NCBI GenBank assembly: GCA_030537635.1 | Contig: JAUNVM010000001.1 | Span: 20,992-84,991 of the forward strand | From: Flaviflexus sp. | GTDB taxonomy: Bacteria; Actinomycetota; Actinomycetes; Actinomycetales; Actinomycetaceae | Direction of reading: 5' to 3' | DNA length: 64,000 nt | Shown here: positions 45,053 through 56,648 of the stretch, piece by piece | Numbering within the stretch: the stretch's first letter is position 1 | How the letters are laid out: every line of letters starts with the position of its first letter | The notes under the pieces: generated by a model | Told to the model about the DNA's origin: nothing | Seen by the model: only the letters and a program-made list of their open reading frames with translations | The model's database searches: none | Translations under genes and position numbers: made by a program

Positions 45053-46981
45053 ATGATCACCAGCGCAGTGCCGGCGATCGAGGCCACCGGATCGGTGTCC
45101 TTGATCTGGCTTGCCGTCGCCATCCCCCTCATCTCCGCGGGGTTCCTGCTTGTTGCGGGTAAGGCCGCGAATGCGTGGGGCCACTGGCTCGGCATCGCCG
45201 CCTCGGCCTCCTCCCTCATCGTCGGGATCATGGCCGCTTCTACCCTGCTCGGCCTTGAGCCCGAGCAGCGGGTGCAAAACGTTGACGTCTACTCCTGGGT
45301 TCCGGCCGGGGACATGAGCGTGGAGCTGGGCATGCGGGTGGATCCGCTGTCGATCAGCTTCGTCCTGCTCGTCACCTTCGTCGGCACCCTCATCCACATC
45401 TACTCCGTGGCCTACATGGAGCACGATAAGGACCGGAGGCGCTTCTTCGCCTACCTCAACCTCTTCGTCGCCTCCATGCTCCTCCTCGTGCTCGGCAACT
45501 CCTATCTCGTGCTGTTCGTCGGCTGGGAGGGCGTGGGCCTGGCCTCCTACCTGCTCATCGGCTTCTGGAACCAGGTTCCGGAATATGCGACGGCGGGCAA
45601 GAAGGCCTTCATCATGAACCGCGTGGGCGACATGGGCATGCTGCTCGCCATGATGACGATGTTCGCCTCGTTTGGCACCGTCACCTTTGATGGCGTGTTC
45701 GCTGCCGCCGAGGGCGCCTCGACCGGCGTGCTCACGGCTGCGGGAATCTTCCTGCTCGTTGCCGCCTGCGGTAAGTCCGCACAGATTCCGCTGCAGGCCT
45801 GGCTGGGAGATGCCATGGCGGGCCCGACGCCGGTCTCCGCCCTCATCCACGCCGCCACCATGGTGACCGCGGGTGTCTACCTCATGGTGCGCTCCGGCGT
45901 CATCTACGCCGGTGCTCCGACCGCCCAGCTGCTCGTCGCCATCATCGGCACGCTCACGCTCATCTTCGGCGCCATTGTCGGTTCGGCCAAGGACGATATG
46001 AAGAAGGTGCTCGCCGCCTCGACCATGTCCCAGATCGGGTACATGATGCTCGCGGCCGGGCTGGGCCCGGTGGGTGCCGCCTTCGGCATCTTCCACCTCA
46101 TCACCCACGGCTTCTTCAAGGCCGGAATGTTCCTCGGTGCCGGATCGGTCATGCACGCCATGAACGACGAGGTCGACATGCGGGGCTTCGGCGGCCTGTG
46201 GAAGCACATGAAGGTCACCTGGGCCACCTTCGGCCTCGGCTACCTTGCCATCATCGGCTTCCCGCTGCTGTCCGGCTTCTGGTCGAAGGACAAGATCATT
46301 GAGGCCGCTTTCGTTGGAGAGGGCTGGCGCCCCTGGGTGTTCGGCCTGTCCACCCTCCTCGTTGCGGGACTCACCGCCTTCTACATGTCCCGCCTGTTCT
46401 TCATGATCTTCCACGGCACCGCCCGCTGGGAGACCCAGGGCGAGAATGCGAAGCATCCGCACGAGTCCCCGGCCCTCATGACCGTTCCCATGATCATCCT
46501 GGCAATCGGCTCGGTTGGCCTCGGTGGCTTCCTCGCCTCCGGCAACCGGTTTGTGCATTTCCTTGAGCCCGCCATCGGACACACCGAGCACGGCGAGCCG
46601 GTTCTGCCCATCCCGGTCATCATGGTGGCCACGCTCGTGCTGGTGGCCATCGGCGTCGGCTATGCGTATCTCAAGTACGCCGCCCGCGAGGTGGACCGCG
46701 TGCCGGTCACGACCGGCTTCGTGGGCGCCGCCCGCCAGGACCTGTTCCAGGACGCCATCAACGAGAACCTCGTCATGCGCCCGGGCCAGTGGGCGACCCG
46801 CGCCGTGGCCGCCACCGACAAGAGCGCCATCGACGGGATCGTCATGGGCTTCGCCCGCCTCATCGGCTCGCTCGGCCACCAGGTCGGCAAGCTGCAATCC
46901 GGCTACGTGCGCTCGTATGCGGGGCTGATGGCAATCGGCGTTGTCCTCGCCATCGTCCTCGCCCTGGCGGGGCGGATCTAG
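45053..46981 (+). CDS. nuoL: NADH-quinone oxidoreductase subunit L
   Basis: Distal antiporter-like pump with the long lateral helix. 642 residues; FVGWEGVGLASYLLIGFW holds the key Glu, AWLGDAMAGPTPVSALIHAA the Lys/His channel region, and the C-terminal amphipathic helix precedes a last transmembrane segment. GGGAG upstream of the ATG. Confidence 0.97.
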   Translation: MITSAVPAIEATGSVSLIWLAVAIPLISAGFLLVAGKAANAWGHWLGIAASASSLIVGIMAASTLLGLEPEQRVQNVDVYSWVPAGDMSVELGMRVDPLSISFVLLVTFVGTLIHIYSVAYMEHDKDRRRFFAYLNLFVASMLLLVLGNSYLVLFVGWEGVGLASYLLIGFWNQVPEYATAGKKAFIMNRVGDMGMLLAMMTMFASFGTVTFDGVFAAAEGASTGVLTAAGIFLLVAACGKSAQIPLQAWLGDAMAGPTPVSALIHAATMVTAGVYLMVRSGVIYAGAPTAQLLVAIIGTLTLIFGAIVGSAKDDMKKVLAASTMSQIGYMMLAAGLGPVGAAFGIFHLITHGFFKAGMFLGAGSVMHAMNDEVDMRGFGGLWKHMKVTWATFGLGYLAIIGFPLLSGFWSKDKIIEAAFVGEGWRPWVFGLSTLLVAGLTAFYMSRLFFMIFHGTARWETQGENAKHPHESPALMTVPMIILAIGSVGLGGFLASGNRFVHFLEPAIGHTEHGEPVLPIPVIMVATLVLVAIGVGYAYLKYAAREVDRVPVTTGFVGAARQDLFQDAINENLVMRPGQWATRAVAATDKSAIDGIVMGFARLIGSLGHQVGKLQSGYVRSYAGLMAIGVVLAIVLALAGRI

Positions 46982-46998
46982 GTAGGAGAGAAGAATAA

Positions 46999-48513
46999 AT
47001 GACTGCTAGCTTCCCCTGGCTTACCGCCCTCATTCTCATCCCGCTCATCGCGGGAGCCGTGCTCGGCGCCGTGCCCTCGCTCAGGCGTTCCGCCAAGGCC
47101 ATCGGCCTCGGCGTCTCCGTCCTCGTGCTCATCGGTACGATCGTCGCGCTCACCGGATTTGACGTGTCGCGGGCCGGCGAGGCCCAGCTCGTCGAAACCT
47201 ACAGCTGGATGTCCTCCCTGTCCGTCTCCATCTCCTGGGGCGTGACCGGCATGAGCGCGCTCATGATCCTGCTGGCCACGATCCTCGTGCCGCTCGTCAT
47301 CCTCACCGCCCATTCGGACCGCTTCGTGGCCGATGATGAGGTGGCTGCCGGATCCCGGCGCGCCTCCTACATCGCCTGGGTGCTCGTGCTCGAATCCGTC
47401 ATGATCGCGGTGTTTGCCGCGCGCGACGTCTTCCTGTTCTACGTGCTCTTCGAGGCCATGCTCATCCCCGTCTACTTCCTCATCGGATCCCACGGGGGAC
47501 CGAAGCGCCGGGCGGCCGCGATCAAGTTCCTCCTCTACTCGCTCGCCGGCGGGCTCATCATGCTCATCGGCGTCATCGCCCTGTTCACCATGGGTCCGGG
47601 CGGGCCGGAGGGCTTCCTCATCGATAACCTGGCCGGCGCTGTGGATGCCTCTGGCACCACGCAGATGCTGCTCTTCCTGTCCTTCTTCATCGCCTTCGCG
47701 ATCAAGGCTCCGATGTGGCCGGTGCACACCTGGCTGCCGGATGCGACGGAGCAGGCCCCGGCCGGCACCTCCACCCTCCTCGTCGGCATCCTCGACAAGG
47801 TGGGCACCTACGGCATGATCGCCCTGTGCCTGCCCCTGTTCCCGGAGGCCGCGAAGGCCGCCGCGCCGTGGATCATGATTCTCGGCCTCGTCTCCATCAT
47901 CTGGGGCGGCTTGCTCGCGGTGGCCAGCCACGATCTCATGCGGCTCATTGCCTTCACCTCGGTGTCGCACTTTGGCTTCATGATCATCGGAATCTTCTCC
48001 GGCTCCGCGGTCGCCATGACCGGCGCGATCCTCTACATGGTGGCGCACGGCGTGTCCACGGCCGCCCTGTTCCTCGTGGCCGGTTACCTGGCTGCGCGCG
48101 GCGGCTCGCAGCGGATTCCCGACTACGGGGGCTGGCAGCGGGTCACCCCGCTGCTCGCCGGCGGATTCCTCGTCGCGGGCCTCGCCTCGCTCGCCCTGCC
48201 GGGTCTGTCCGGCTTCATTCCCGAGTACCTCGTCCTCACCGGCACCTTCACGGCGTCGCCGTGGATTGCCGGCCTGGCGGTGCTCGGTGTCATCCTCGCC
48301 GCCCTCTACATCCTCCTGCCCTATCAGCGCATCTTCACCGGTGCGCCCACGGGGGAGGCGAAGGACCTGGGAGCGGCCGAGCGCACCGTTGTCGGAGTGC
48401 TCACCGCACTCATGCTCGCACTGGGCTTCTATCCGGCTCCGGTGCTCGATATGATCCGGCCGATCGCCGATGATGTTTCGGTGATCGTGGCGGCAGAAGG
48501 GAGCGTCAAGTGA
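46999..48513 (+). CDS. nuoM: NADH-quinone oxidoreductase subunit M
   Basis: Antiporter-like pump, 504 residues, with FYVLFEAMLIPVYFLIG (conserved Glu) and WPVHTWLPDATEQAPAGTS. ATG follows TAGGAGAG. GTGA overlap with nuoN. Confidence 0.97.
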   Translation: MTASFPWLTALILIPLIAGAVLGAVPSLRRSAKAIGLGVSVLVLIGTIVALTGFDVSRAGEAQLVETYSWMSSLSVSISWGVTGMSALMILLATILVPLVILTAHSDRFVADDEVAAGSRRASYIAWVLVLESVMIAVFAARDVFLFYVLFEAMLIPVYFLIGSHGGPKRRAAAIKFLLYSLAGGLIMLIGVIALFTMGPGGPEGFLIDNLAGAVDASGTTQMLLFLSFFIAFAIKAPMWPVHTWLPDATEQAPAGTSTLLVGILDKVGTYGMIALCLPLFPEAAKAAAPWIMILGLVSIIWGGLLAVASHDLMRLIAFTSVSHFGFMIIGIFSGSAVAMTGAILYMVAHGVSTAALFLVAGYLAARGGSQRIPDYGGWQRVTPLLAGGFLVAGLASLALPGLSGFIPEYLVLTGTFTASPWIAGLAVLGVILAALYILLPYQRIFTGAPTGEAKDLGAAERTVVGVLTALMLALGFYPAPVLDMIRPIADDVSVIVAAEGSVK

Positions 48514-50069
48514 ACGACTTCGTCAGCCCGATGATTGAATGGGGGGCCCTCATGCCCTCCCTCATCGTCGCAGCCAGCGCGGTCATCGCCGTCCTCGTCG
48601 AGGCCTTTGCGCCCCGCAAGGCGCGCCGACCCATTCAGCTGCCCCTTGCCCTGCTCGCTCTTGCCGGCTCCCTCGTCGCCGCCGTGTGGCGGTGGACCGT
48701 CGTGGTTGGCCAGGGGGAGCAGACCGTTGGCGGCGGCCAGCTCATCGAGGACCGGTTTGGTCTGGCCACCCAGCTCGTCATCCTCGTGTGCGCGATGATC
48801 GGCCTGCTCGTCATCGCTGATCGCAGCCAGCTCAAGGACGGCGCCTTTGCCGCCTCGAGTGCCTCGCGACCCGGATCTGCAGAGGAACGCGAGGCCATTC
48901 AGGCCCGGATCGAACAGACCGAGATCTTCCCGCTCACCCTTTTCGCCGTCACCGGCATGATGGTGTTCCCGGTGGCCGGGGACCTGCTCACCCTGTTCAT
49001 TGCGCTTGAGGTGCTCTCCCTGCCCCTCTACGTGCTGTCCGGCATGGCGCGGCGCAAGCGCCTCATCTCCCAGGAGGCCGCGCTCAAGTACTTCCTGCTG
49101 GGCGCCTTCTCCTCGGCCTTCTTCCTCATGGGCATCGCCCTGCTCTACGGCTACTCCGGCTCGGTGCGCTTCGCCGACATCATGGTCGCCTCGTCCGTCA
49201 ATGTGTCGGCCGATTGGCTGCTCATCACCGGCATCATCCTCGTTCTCATTGGACTGCTGTTCAAGGTGGGCGCGGTGCCGTTCCACGCCTGGACTCCGGA
49301 CGTCTATCAGGGCGCGCCGACGCCGGTGACGGGCTTCATGGCGGCCTGCACGAAGATCGCGGCCTTCGGCGCGATGCTTCGCTTCCTCTACGTCGTGGCC
49401 ACGGGGATGGCCTGGGATCTCGAGCTCGTTCTCACCGCGATTGTCGTGCTGACGATTTTCGTTGGCACGGTCATGGGGCTTGTCCAAAATGACGTCAAGC
49501 GCATGCTTGCCTATTCCTCAATCGCCCACGCCGGGTTTATTCTTATCGGTGTGATGAGTTTTGAGCAGCGGGCCCTGTCGGGAACCCTCGTTTATCTGCT
49601 GGCCTACGGGCTGGCAACCGTGGGTGCCTTCGCGGTTGTCACCCTCGTGCGCGAGGAGAACCAGGGCACGATTACCGGAGAGGCCACATCCCTGGAGTCC
49701 TGGGCCGGTCTCGGCAAGCGGCATCCGCTGCTCGCCGGCGCCATGCTCGTGTTCCTGCTGTCCTTCGCCGGCATTCCGCTCACCGGCGGATTCACCGGCA
49801 AGTTCGTGGTCTTCGCCGCCGGCATCGAAGGCGGGCATTGGCCGCTCGTCCTCCTTGCAATTCTCGCCTCGGTGGCCACTGCCTTCTTCTACTTCCGGCT
49901 CGCCCAGCTCATGTTCTTCACCGAACCTGGTGAGGGCCAGACGGTGGTGTCCTCGGAGGGCATGAGTCTCGTGGCGATCGCCGTGTGCGTGGCCGGAACG
50001 CTCGCCCTTGGCATCGTGCCGCAGTTCTTCCTGTCGATTGCGGATTCTGCCGCAGTGCTGCTCCCGTGA
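48510..50069 (+). CDS. nuoN: NADH-quinone oxidoreductase subunit N
   Basis: Third antiporter-like pump, 519 residues; FIALEVLSLPLYVLSGMARR and FHAWTPDVYQGAPTPVTGF are the family signatures. Last subunit gene, overlapping the polyprenyl synthase start by GTGA, so complex I and quinone-tail synthesis are translationally coupled. Confidence 0.96.
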   Translation: MNDFVSPMIEWGALMPSLIVAASAVIAVLVEAFAPRKARRPIQLPLALLALAGSLVAAVWRWTVVVGQGEQTVGGGQLIEDRFGLATQLVILVCAMIGLLVIADRSQLKDGAFAASSASRPGSAEEREAIQARIEQTEIFPLTLFAVTGMMVFPVAGDLLTLFIALEVLSLPLYVLSGMARRKRLISQEAALKYFLLGAFSSAFFLMGIALLYGYSGSVRFADIMVASSVNVSADWLLITGIILVLIGLLFKVGAVPFHAWTPDVYQGAPTPVTGFMAACTKIAAFGAMLRFLYVVATGMAWDLELVLTAIVVLTIFVGTVMGLVQNDVKRMLAYSSIAHAGFILIGVMSFEQRALSGTLVYLLAYGLATVGAFAVVTLVREENQGTITGEATSLESWAGLGKRHPLLAGAMLVFLLSFAGIPLTGGFTGKFVVFAAGIEGGHWPLVLLAILASVATAFFYFRLAQLMFFTEPGEGQTVVSSEGMSLVAIAVCVAGTLALGIVPQFFLSIADSAAVLLP

Positions 50070-51064
50070 TCGGCGACCTGCTCACCTCGTCCGGAGATCT
50101 GGCCGGGCGTCTCGGCGAACTCATGGAGTCCGTCGAGGCCCGGCTTGCCACCGAGGTGTCCTCCGATGAGCCGGATATTCACGAGCTCACCTCCCACCTG
50201 GCATCCGCCGGTGGGAAGCGGCTGCGTCCCGCCCTGTGCCTGCTCACCTCCTTCCTTGGAGATGATCCGGGTAATGAGGCGGCCGAAATCTCGGCCACGG
50301 TCGTTGAACTCACCCACCTGGCGACCCTCTACCATGACGATGTCATGGACGAGGCTCCCATGCGCAGGGGAGTGCCCTCCGTGCAGCGCCTTGCCGGCAA
50401 TTCCGCCGCGATTCTTTCCGGGGACGTCCTCTTTGCCAAGGCCTCGACGCTGACCTCGATGCTGGGCCCGGATGCGGTCAAGTTGCATTCGAAGACCTTC
50501 GAGCGGTTGTGTTACGGACAGCTACGCGAAACCCTGGGCCCGGCTGCGGGCATGGATACCAAGGACCACTACATTCGGGTGCTCGCCGACAAGACGGGCT
50601 CCCTCGTGGCCGCCTCTGCCCGCTATGGTGTCATCGCCTCGGGCGGAAGCGAGGAGATCAAGGAAGCGGTTACCGAGTTTGGCGAGAAGGTGGGCGTAGC
50701 CTTCCAACTCGCCGATGACGTCATCGACATCATGAGCGACGGGGACGTGACCGGAAAAACCCCGGGCACCGATCTGCGGGAGGGAGTCGACACCATGCCG
50801 ATCATCCTCCTGCGCCAGCGCGCCGAGCAGGGCACCATCGACGAGGCCGGATCCCATATCCTCGCCCTGCTCGATTCGGCACAGGAGGAGGACATCGACC
50901 GCACGGTCGAGCTGCTTCGTGAGCACTCGGTCATGGATGAGGTCCGCGATCTCGCCTTCGCCTGGTCCGAGGACGCGGTGGCCTGCCTGGAACCGTTGCC
51001 AGCAGGCGACGTCGTGGATGCTCTCAAAGCCTTTGCCCGCCTCATGGTCGAACGAATCCGCTGA
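50066..51064 (+). CDS. Polyprenyl diphosphate synthase (trans type)
   Basis: Condenses isopentenyl diphosphate onto allylic diphosphates to make the long prenyl donor for MenA. 332 residues from GTG 50066. First Asp-rich motif YHDDVMDEAPMRRG, second ADDVIDIMSD with preceding FQL, and AGGKRLRP near the N-terminus. The location matches mycobacterial grcC1 beside menJ. Residues ahead of the first Asp motif (THLATL) are small, consistent with a long product. Chain length is inferred only. Confidence 0.93.
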   Translation: MIGDLLTSSGDLAGRLGELMESVEARLATEVSSDEPDIHELTSHLASAGGKRLRPALCLLTSFLGDDPGNEAAEISATVVELTHLATLYHDDVMDEAPMRRGVPSVQRLAGNSAAILSGDVLFAKASTLTSMLGPDAVKLHSKTFERLCYGQLRETLGPAAGMDTKDHYIRVLADKTGSLVAASARYGVIASGGSEEIKEAVTEFGEKVGVAFQLADDVIDIMSDGDVTGKTPGTDLREGVDTMPIILLRQRAEQGTIDEAGSHILALLDSAQEEDIDRTVELLREHSVMDEVRDLAFAWSEDAVACLEPLPAGDVVDALKAFARLMVERIR

Positions 51065-51081
51065 GCACCCCTTCCCCATGC

Positions 51082-51106
51082 AAACGTGGCCTCCGGGCCA
51101 CGTTTT
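51082..51106 (+). terminator. Intrinsic terminator of the nuo operon
   Basis: Perfect 10-bp stem AAACGTGGCC / GGCCACGTTT with a 4-base loop, followed by TTTGTTG, 17 bases after the synthase stop. A classical rho-independent terminator ending the menJ-nuo-synthase unit. Confidence 0.9.
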
Positions 51107-51332
51107 GTTGTGCGCGAGTCCCAGCCGTTTCCAGATAAGCCATGAGCCTCCTATCCGACCGCGGTCACCTCGCCTGCGCCACGACACATCGCCTGCGTCA
51201 TGTCACCACCCCCGCGCCCGAAATGACGTGCTCCACCGCCCTAACCTGCGGTTTTATCGCTGTCTTGAGCGTCACTCCGGGACGAAGTTCCGGGGTGTTC
51301 TTTCCCGGGTGAACTAATCTGGAGGCATACGT

Positions 51333-51380
51333 GGCGGTGGGGCTCGCCATCAAAACTGCCGTATTGGCCAACGGTCCCTG
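51333..51380 (+). ncRNA. Fluoride riboswitch (crcB motif) upstream of eno
   Basis: P1 stem GGCG (51333-51336) / CGCC (51345-51348). The loop contains GGGGC (51339-51343), which can pair with GUCCC (51374-51378) as the defining pseudoknot. The conserved junction AAACUGCC (51353-51360) is identical to the Thermotoga petrophila fluoride aptamer. P3 is GCC (51358-51360) / GGC (51366-51368). Length and element order match that aptamer throughout. Fluoride riboswitches upstream of enolase genes are known. The sequence match is by eye. Confidence 0.85.
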
Positions 51381-51419
51381 TGAGGCATCACAGGGGTGCC
51401 TCGAATGTAGTGAGAGGCA
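51376..51419 (+). promoter_or_regulatory. Translational expression platform of the fluoride riboswitch
   Basis: CCCUGUGA (51376-51383) can pair with UCACAGGG (51388-51395), 8 bp, but its first bases are the pseudoknot strand. GAGGCA occurs twice, at 51382-51387 and at 51414-51419 over the ribosome binding site GAGAGG (51412-51417). UGCCUC (51397-51402) can pair with either copy. Without fluoride the 8-bp hairpin would hide the first copy, so UGCCUC masks the ribosome binding site. With fluoride the pseudoknot blocks that hairpin, UGCCUC pairs with the first copy and the site is freed. The mechanism is inferred from complementarity. Confidence 0.7.
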
Positions 51420-51424
51420 ATATC

Positions 51425-52681
51425 ATGACCTACAACATCACGAAGGTGTCGGCCCTCGAGATTCTTGATTCCCGCTCCCGTCCCACCCTCGAGGTGACCG
51501 TGGAGCTGCGCGGCGGGGTCCGCGCCACGGCAGGGGTTCCCTCCGGCGCCTCCACCGGCTCCAAGGAGGCCGTGGAGCTGCGCGATGGTGGGGAGGCGTT
51601 CGGCGGTGCCGGCGTCACCAAGGCCCGCGCGAATGTCGAGGGGGAGATCCGCCATCTCCTCACCACTCGGTCCTTTGATTCGCAAGAAGAGCTCGACCGC
51701 GAGCTCATTGACCTCGATGGCACCGACAACAAGTCCAGGCTCGGCTCCAATGCCATCCTTGGCACCTCCATGGCCTTTGCTCGCGCGGCCGCGACGTCCG
51801 AATCGAAGGAGCTGTGGCAATGGCTGGACGGAGTTCCCGGTCAGGAGCACCGCCTGCCCGTGCCCTGCTTGAACGTGCTCAACGGCGGCGAGCACGCCGC
51901 CAATCCGCTCGAATTCCAGGAGTTCATGATCTGCCCGCTGGGTGCCAAGGGTATGCGCCACGCGGTGCGAGCCGGCTCGGAGATCTACGCCAAGCTGCGC
52001 TCCCTCCTCGTCGCCAAGGGCGAGACCGTGGGCCTGGGTGACGAAGGCGGCTTCGCCCCCAACATCGCCACCCCGGAGGAGGCGCTTCAGCTGCTCACCA
52101 CCGCGATCACCGAGGCCGGATACTCCACCGGTGTCGACGGCGTCATGATTGCGCTGGATCCGGCCGCCTCGGAGTTCTACTCCGATGGGGCCTATCACGT
52201 GGGCGGGGAGAAGCTCTCCTCCACCGACATGATCAACCGGTACGAGCAGATGGTGGCGGACTTCCCCATCTGGTCCATCGAGGATGGCGTGGCCGAGGAT
52301 GATGATGAGGGCTGGAAGGCCATGACGACGGCCATGGGGGAGAAGATCCAGCTCGTCGGCGACGACAACTTCTGCACCAACCCAAAGATCATCGCCCGGG
52401 CGATCGATCACGGCATCGCCAATGCCTCCCTCATCAAGCTCAACCAGATCGGCACCGTCACCGAAACCCTTGCGGCTATGAGGCTGTGTCAGCAGGCCGG
52501 ATATGGTCAGATGATCTCCCACCGGTCCGGCGAAACCCCCGACCCGTTCATCGCCGATTTTGCCGTGGCCACCGGCGCGGGCCAAATGAAGTCCGGGGCT
52601 CCCGCCCGAGGCGAACGCATCGCCAAATACAATCGCCTCCTGGAGATCGCTCGCCACGGTCTGCCCTACGGGCTGGCTTAA
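51425..52681 (+). CDS. eno: Enolase, divergent form under fluoride-riboswitch control
   Basis: Interconverts 2-phosphoglycerate and phosphoenolpyruvate. 418 residues from ATG 51425, 7 bases after GAGAGG. All catalytic features are present: His in NGGEHAAN, Glu in EFQEFM, Glu in GDEGGFAPN, metal ligands in ALDPAASE, SIEDGVAED and VGDDNFCTN, base Lys in SLIKLNQIG and Lys in QMKSGAPARGERIAKYN. Several stretches depart from housekeeping actinobacterial enolase (SGASTGSKEAVELRD, VGDDNFCTNPKI, a HGLPYGLA end). The usual neighbours (septum-formation and phosphatase genes) are absent. It is likely a second, fluoride-inducible enolase, possibly fluoride-tolerant. Confidence 0.93.
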   Translation: MTYNITKVSALEILDSRSRPTLEVTVELRGGVRATAGVPSGASTGSKEAVELRDGGEAFGGAGVTKARANVEGEIRHLLTTRSFDSQEELDRELIDLDGTDNKSRLGSNAILGTSMAFARAAATSESKELWQWLDGVPGQEHRLPVPCLNVLNGGEHAANPLEFQEFMICPLGAKGMRHAVRAGSEIYAKLRSLLVAKGETVGLGDEGGFAPNIATPEEALQLLTTAITEAGYSTGVDGVMIALDPAASEFYSDGAYHVGGEKLSSTDMINRYEQMVADFPIWSIEDGVAEDDDEGWKAMTTAMGEKIQLVGDDNFCTNPKIIARAIDHGIANASLIKLNQIGTVTETLAAMRLCQQAGYGQMISHRSGETPDPFIADFAVATGAGQMKSGAPARGERIAKYNRLLEIARHGLPYGLA

Positions 52682-52718
52682 GGCGCGGCCTCTGATCCGC
52701 CCTGCTGGAAGAATCGGC

Positions 52719-52752
52719 GGAATGTGCGCCCCCCGCCGGGGGCGCACGTTCC
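52719..52752 (+). terminator. Hairpin after eno
   Basis: Stem of about 14 bp: GGAATGTGCGCCCC pairs with GGGGCGCACGTTCC (one G-T wobble), 37 bases beyond the stop. Very strong stem, no clear U-tract. Confidence 0.75.
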
Positions 52753-52895
52753 GTACGAGGCTGGTGCGCTGCGCCTGGATGGGTCGGGAGGTGGTTCTCA
52801 CTCAGCTATTGGCGTGACGTGGGCCGCGTGGGGCCGAAGAAGTGCGCGAAGGGTTTAGAATGTGAGGAGTTCATGCCCCAGCACAGGAGTTATCC

Positions 52896-55676
<2,781 letters not shown>

Positions 55677-55793
55677 CGCACCTTCGACGAGTCGGCACGG
55701 AATACCGGCCCGCCGGTCCTCGGCGCGTCAGCGCTGAACGGCAGGTGATCTCCTGCGCCGGGCAGCACTCATCCAGCATGGGATGATGTGTGC

Positions 55794-56186
55794 TTAAGCG
55801 ATGTCGATGGTCTCGGCCCGCCAGCGGTCCCGGTGTAGCTCCAGGCGCACCGCGCAGGCCCGCGGCCGCCGAGTATCGTGGACGACCACGGAGGCCTCGC
55901 ACACCCCGGGGGCCGGATAGTGGATGACCGAGGCGAGTACCCGGGCGGGGCGGCGGACCGGCTCTCCACACCTGGCCTCCAGGCCGGCCCGGCGGGCGAG
56001 GGCGCGATAGGTGTGCGGAGCAATCCACCGCTGCAGAATCAGCGGTTGGCGGTAGCCCACAATGATCTCCACGGCTCCGAGGGCGAGCCGTTCGGCATAT
56101 CCGTCCGGAATCATCGGCCCCGGTGTCCTCGGCGGCTCTGGTTGCGGCTCGCGCGGCATCGAGCTGGTAGCACCTGCGGTCATCAT
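55794..56186 (-). CDS. Rv3235-family (DUF6459-like) protein
   Basis: 130 residues from ATG 56186, preceded by ACGAGGT; an in-frame ATG at 56204 is the alternative. A Pro-rich N-terminus leads into the family core ERLALGAVEIIVGYRQPLIL followed by QRWIAPHTYRALARR, then a beta-rich C-terminus (VCEASVVVHDT, RACAVRLEL). Proteins of this type sit near secA in many actinobacteria. Function unknown; small cytosolic protein. Confidence 0.75.
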   Translation of the reverse strand: MMTAGATSSMPREPQPEPPRTPGPMIPDGYAERLALGAVEIIVGYRQPLILQRWIAPHTYRALARRAGLEARCGEPVRRPARVLASVIHYPAPGVCEASVVVHDTRRPRACAVRLELHRDRWRAETIDIA

Positions 56187-56374
56187 CGACCTCGTTTCTC
56201 TCATCTCGTGATCATGGCGGCTTTTATCAAGTTATGCACGATCTTGTGTTGAGTATGGGGAGGCCCATCAGACCTGACAACCGGGAAGAACCGGTAGCGG
56301 CCTAGCGGGCAGATCTTGAGAATAACAAGGTGCCCGCGCAGGAAAGCGAGGCGGGAACGAGATGTGAATAAGAC

Positions 56375-56414
56375 AAAAAGGCTCGGGAGGCGGAACGTAT
56401 CCGTCTCCCGAGCC
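56375..56414 (-). terminator. Intrinsic terminator of the HTH gene
   Basis: 10-bp outer stem GGCTCGGGAG (56380-56389) / CTCCCGAGCC (56405-56414) with an inner CGGA/TCCG pair. On the minus strand it is followed by TTTTTGTCTT. It starts 12 bases beyond the minus-strand gene's stop. Confidence 0.85.
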
Positions 56415-56426
56415 CGGGGTTAGTTG

Positions 56427-56648
56427 TTAGTTGTTCTCAGCGGCCTGCTGCTTGCTGACGCGCTCGCGGGTTGCCTCGTACCCCTTCTCGATGTACTCGT
56501 CGAGAACGGTGGTTTCGATCCGCCACTGTCCACGCCCGCCAACCTGGATGGCGGGGAGGGTGCCGGAATGGATAAGCGAGCGGACCTGCGCCGTTGATAC
56601 ATTGAGAGTCTCGGCGACATCTGCAATCGTCATGAACTTTGTGGCCAT
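56427..56648 (-). CDS. Small helix-turn-helix protein (excisionase/BldC-like)
   Basis: 73 residues from ATG 56648, with GGAG 11 bases upstream. The winged-helix core is FMTIADVAETLNVSTAQVRS, followed by IHSGTLPAIQVGGRGQWRI. It is a second member of the family seen at 12320, about 40% similar by eye. It lies divergent from the 56896 gene, a standard actinobacterial neighbour, so it is a chromosomal regulator and not a phage relic. Confidence 0.88.
   Translation of the reverse strand: MATKFMTIADVAETLNVSTAQVRSLIHSGTLPAIQVGGRGQWRIETTVLDEYIEKGYEATRERVSKQQAAENN

Noticed and set aside
44975-46897. 640-codon His/Asp/Gly-rich open frame opposite nuoL
   Set aside because: Long only because high-GC coding on the other strand removes stops; no known fold.
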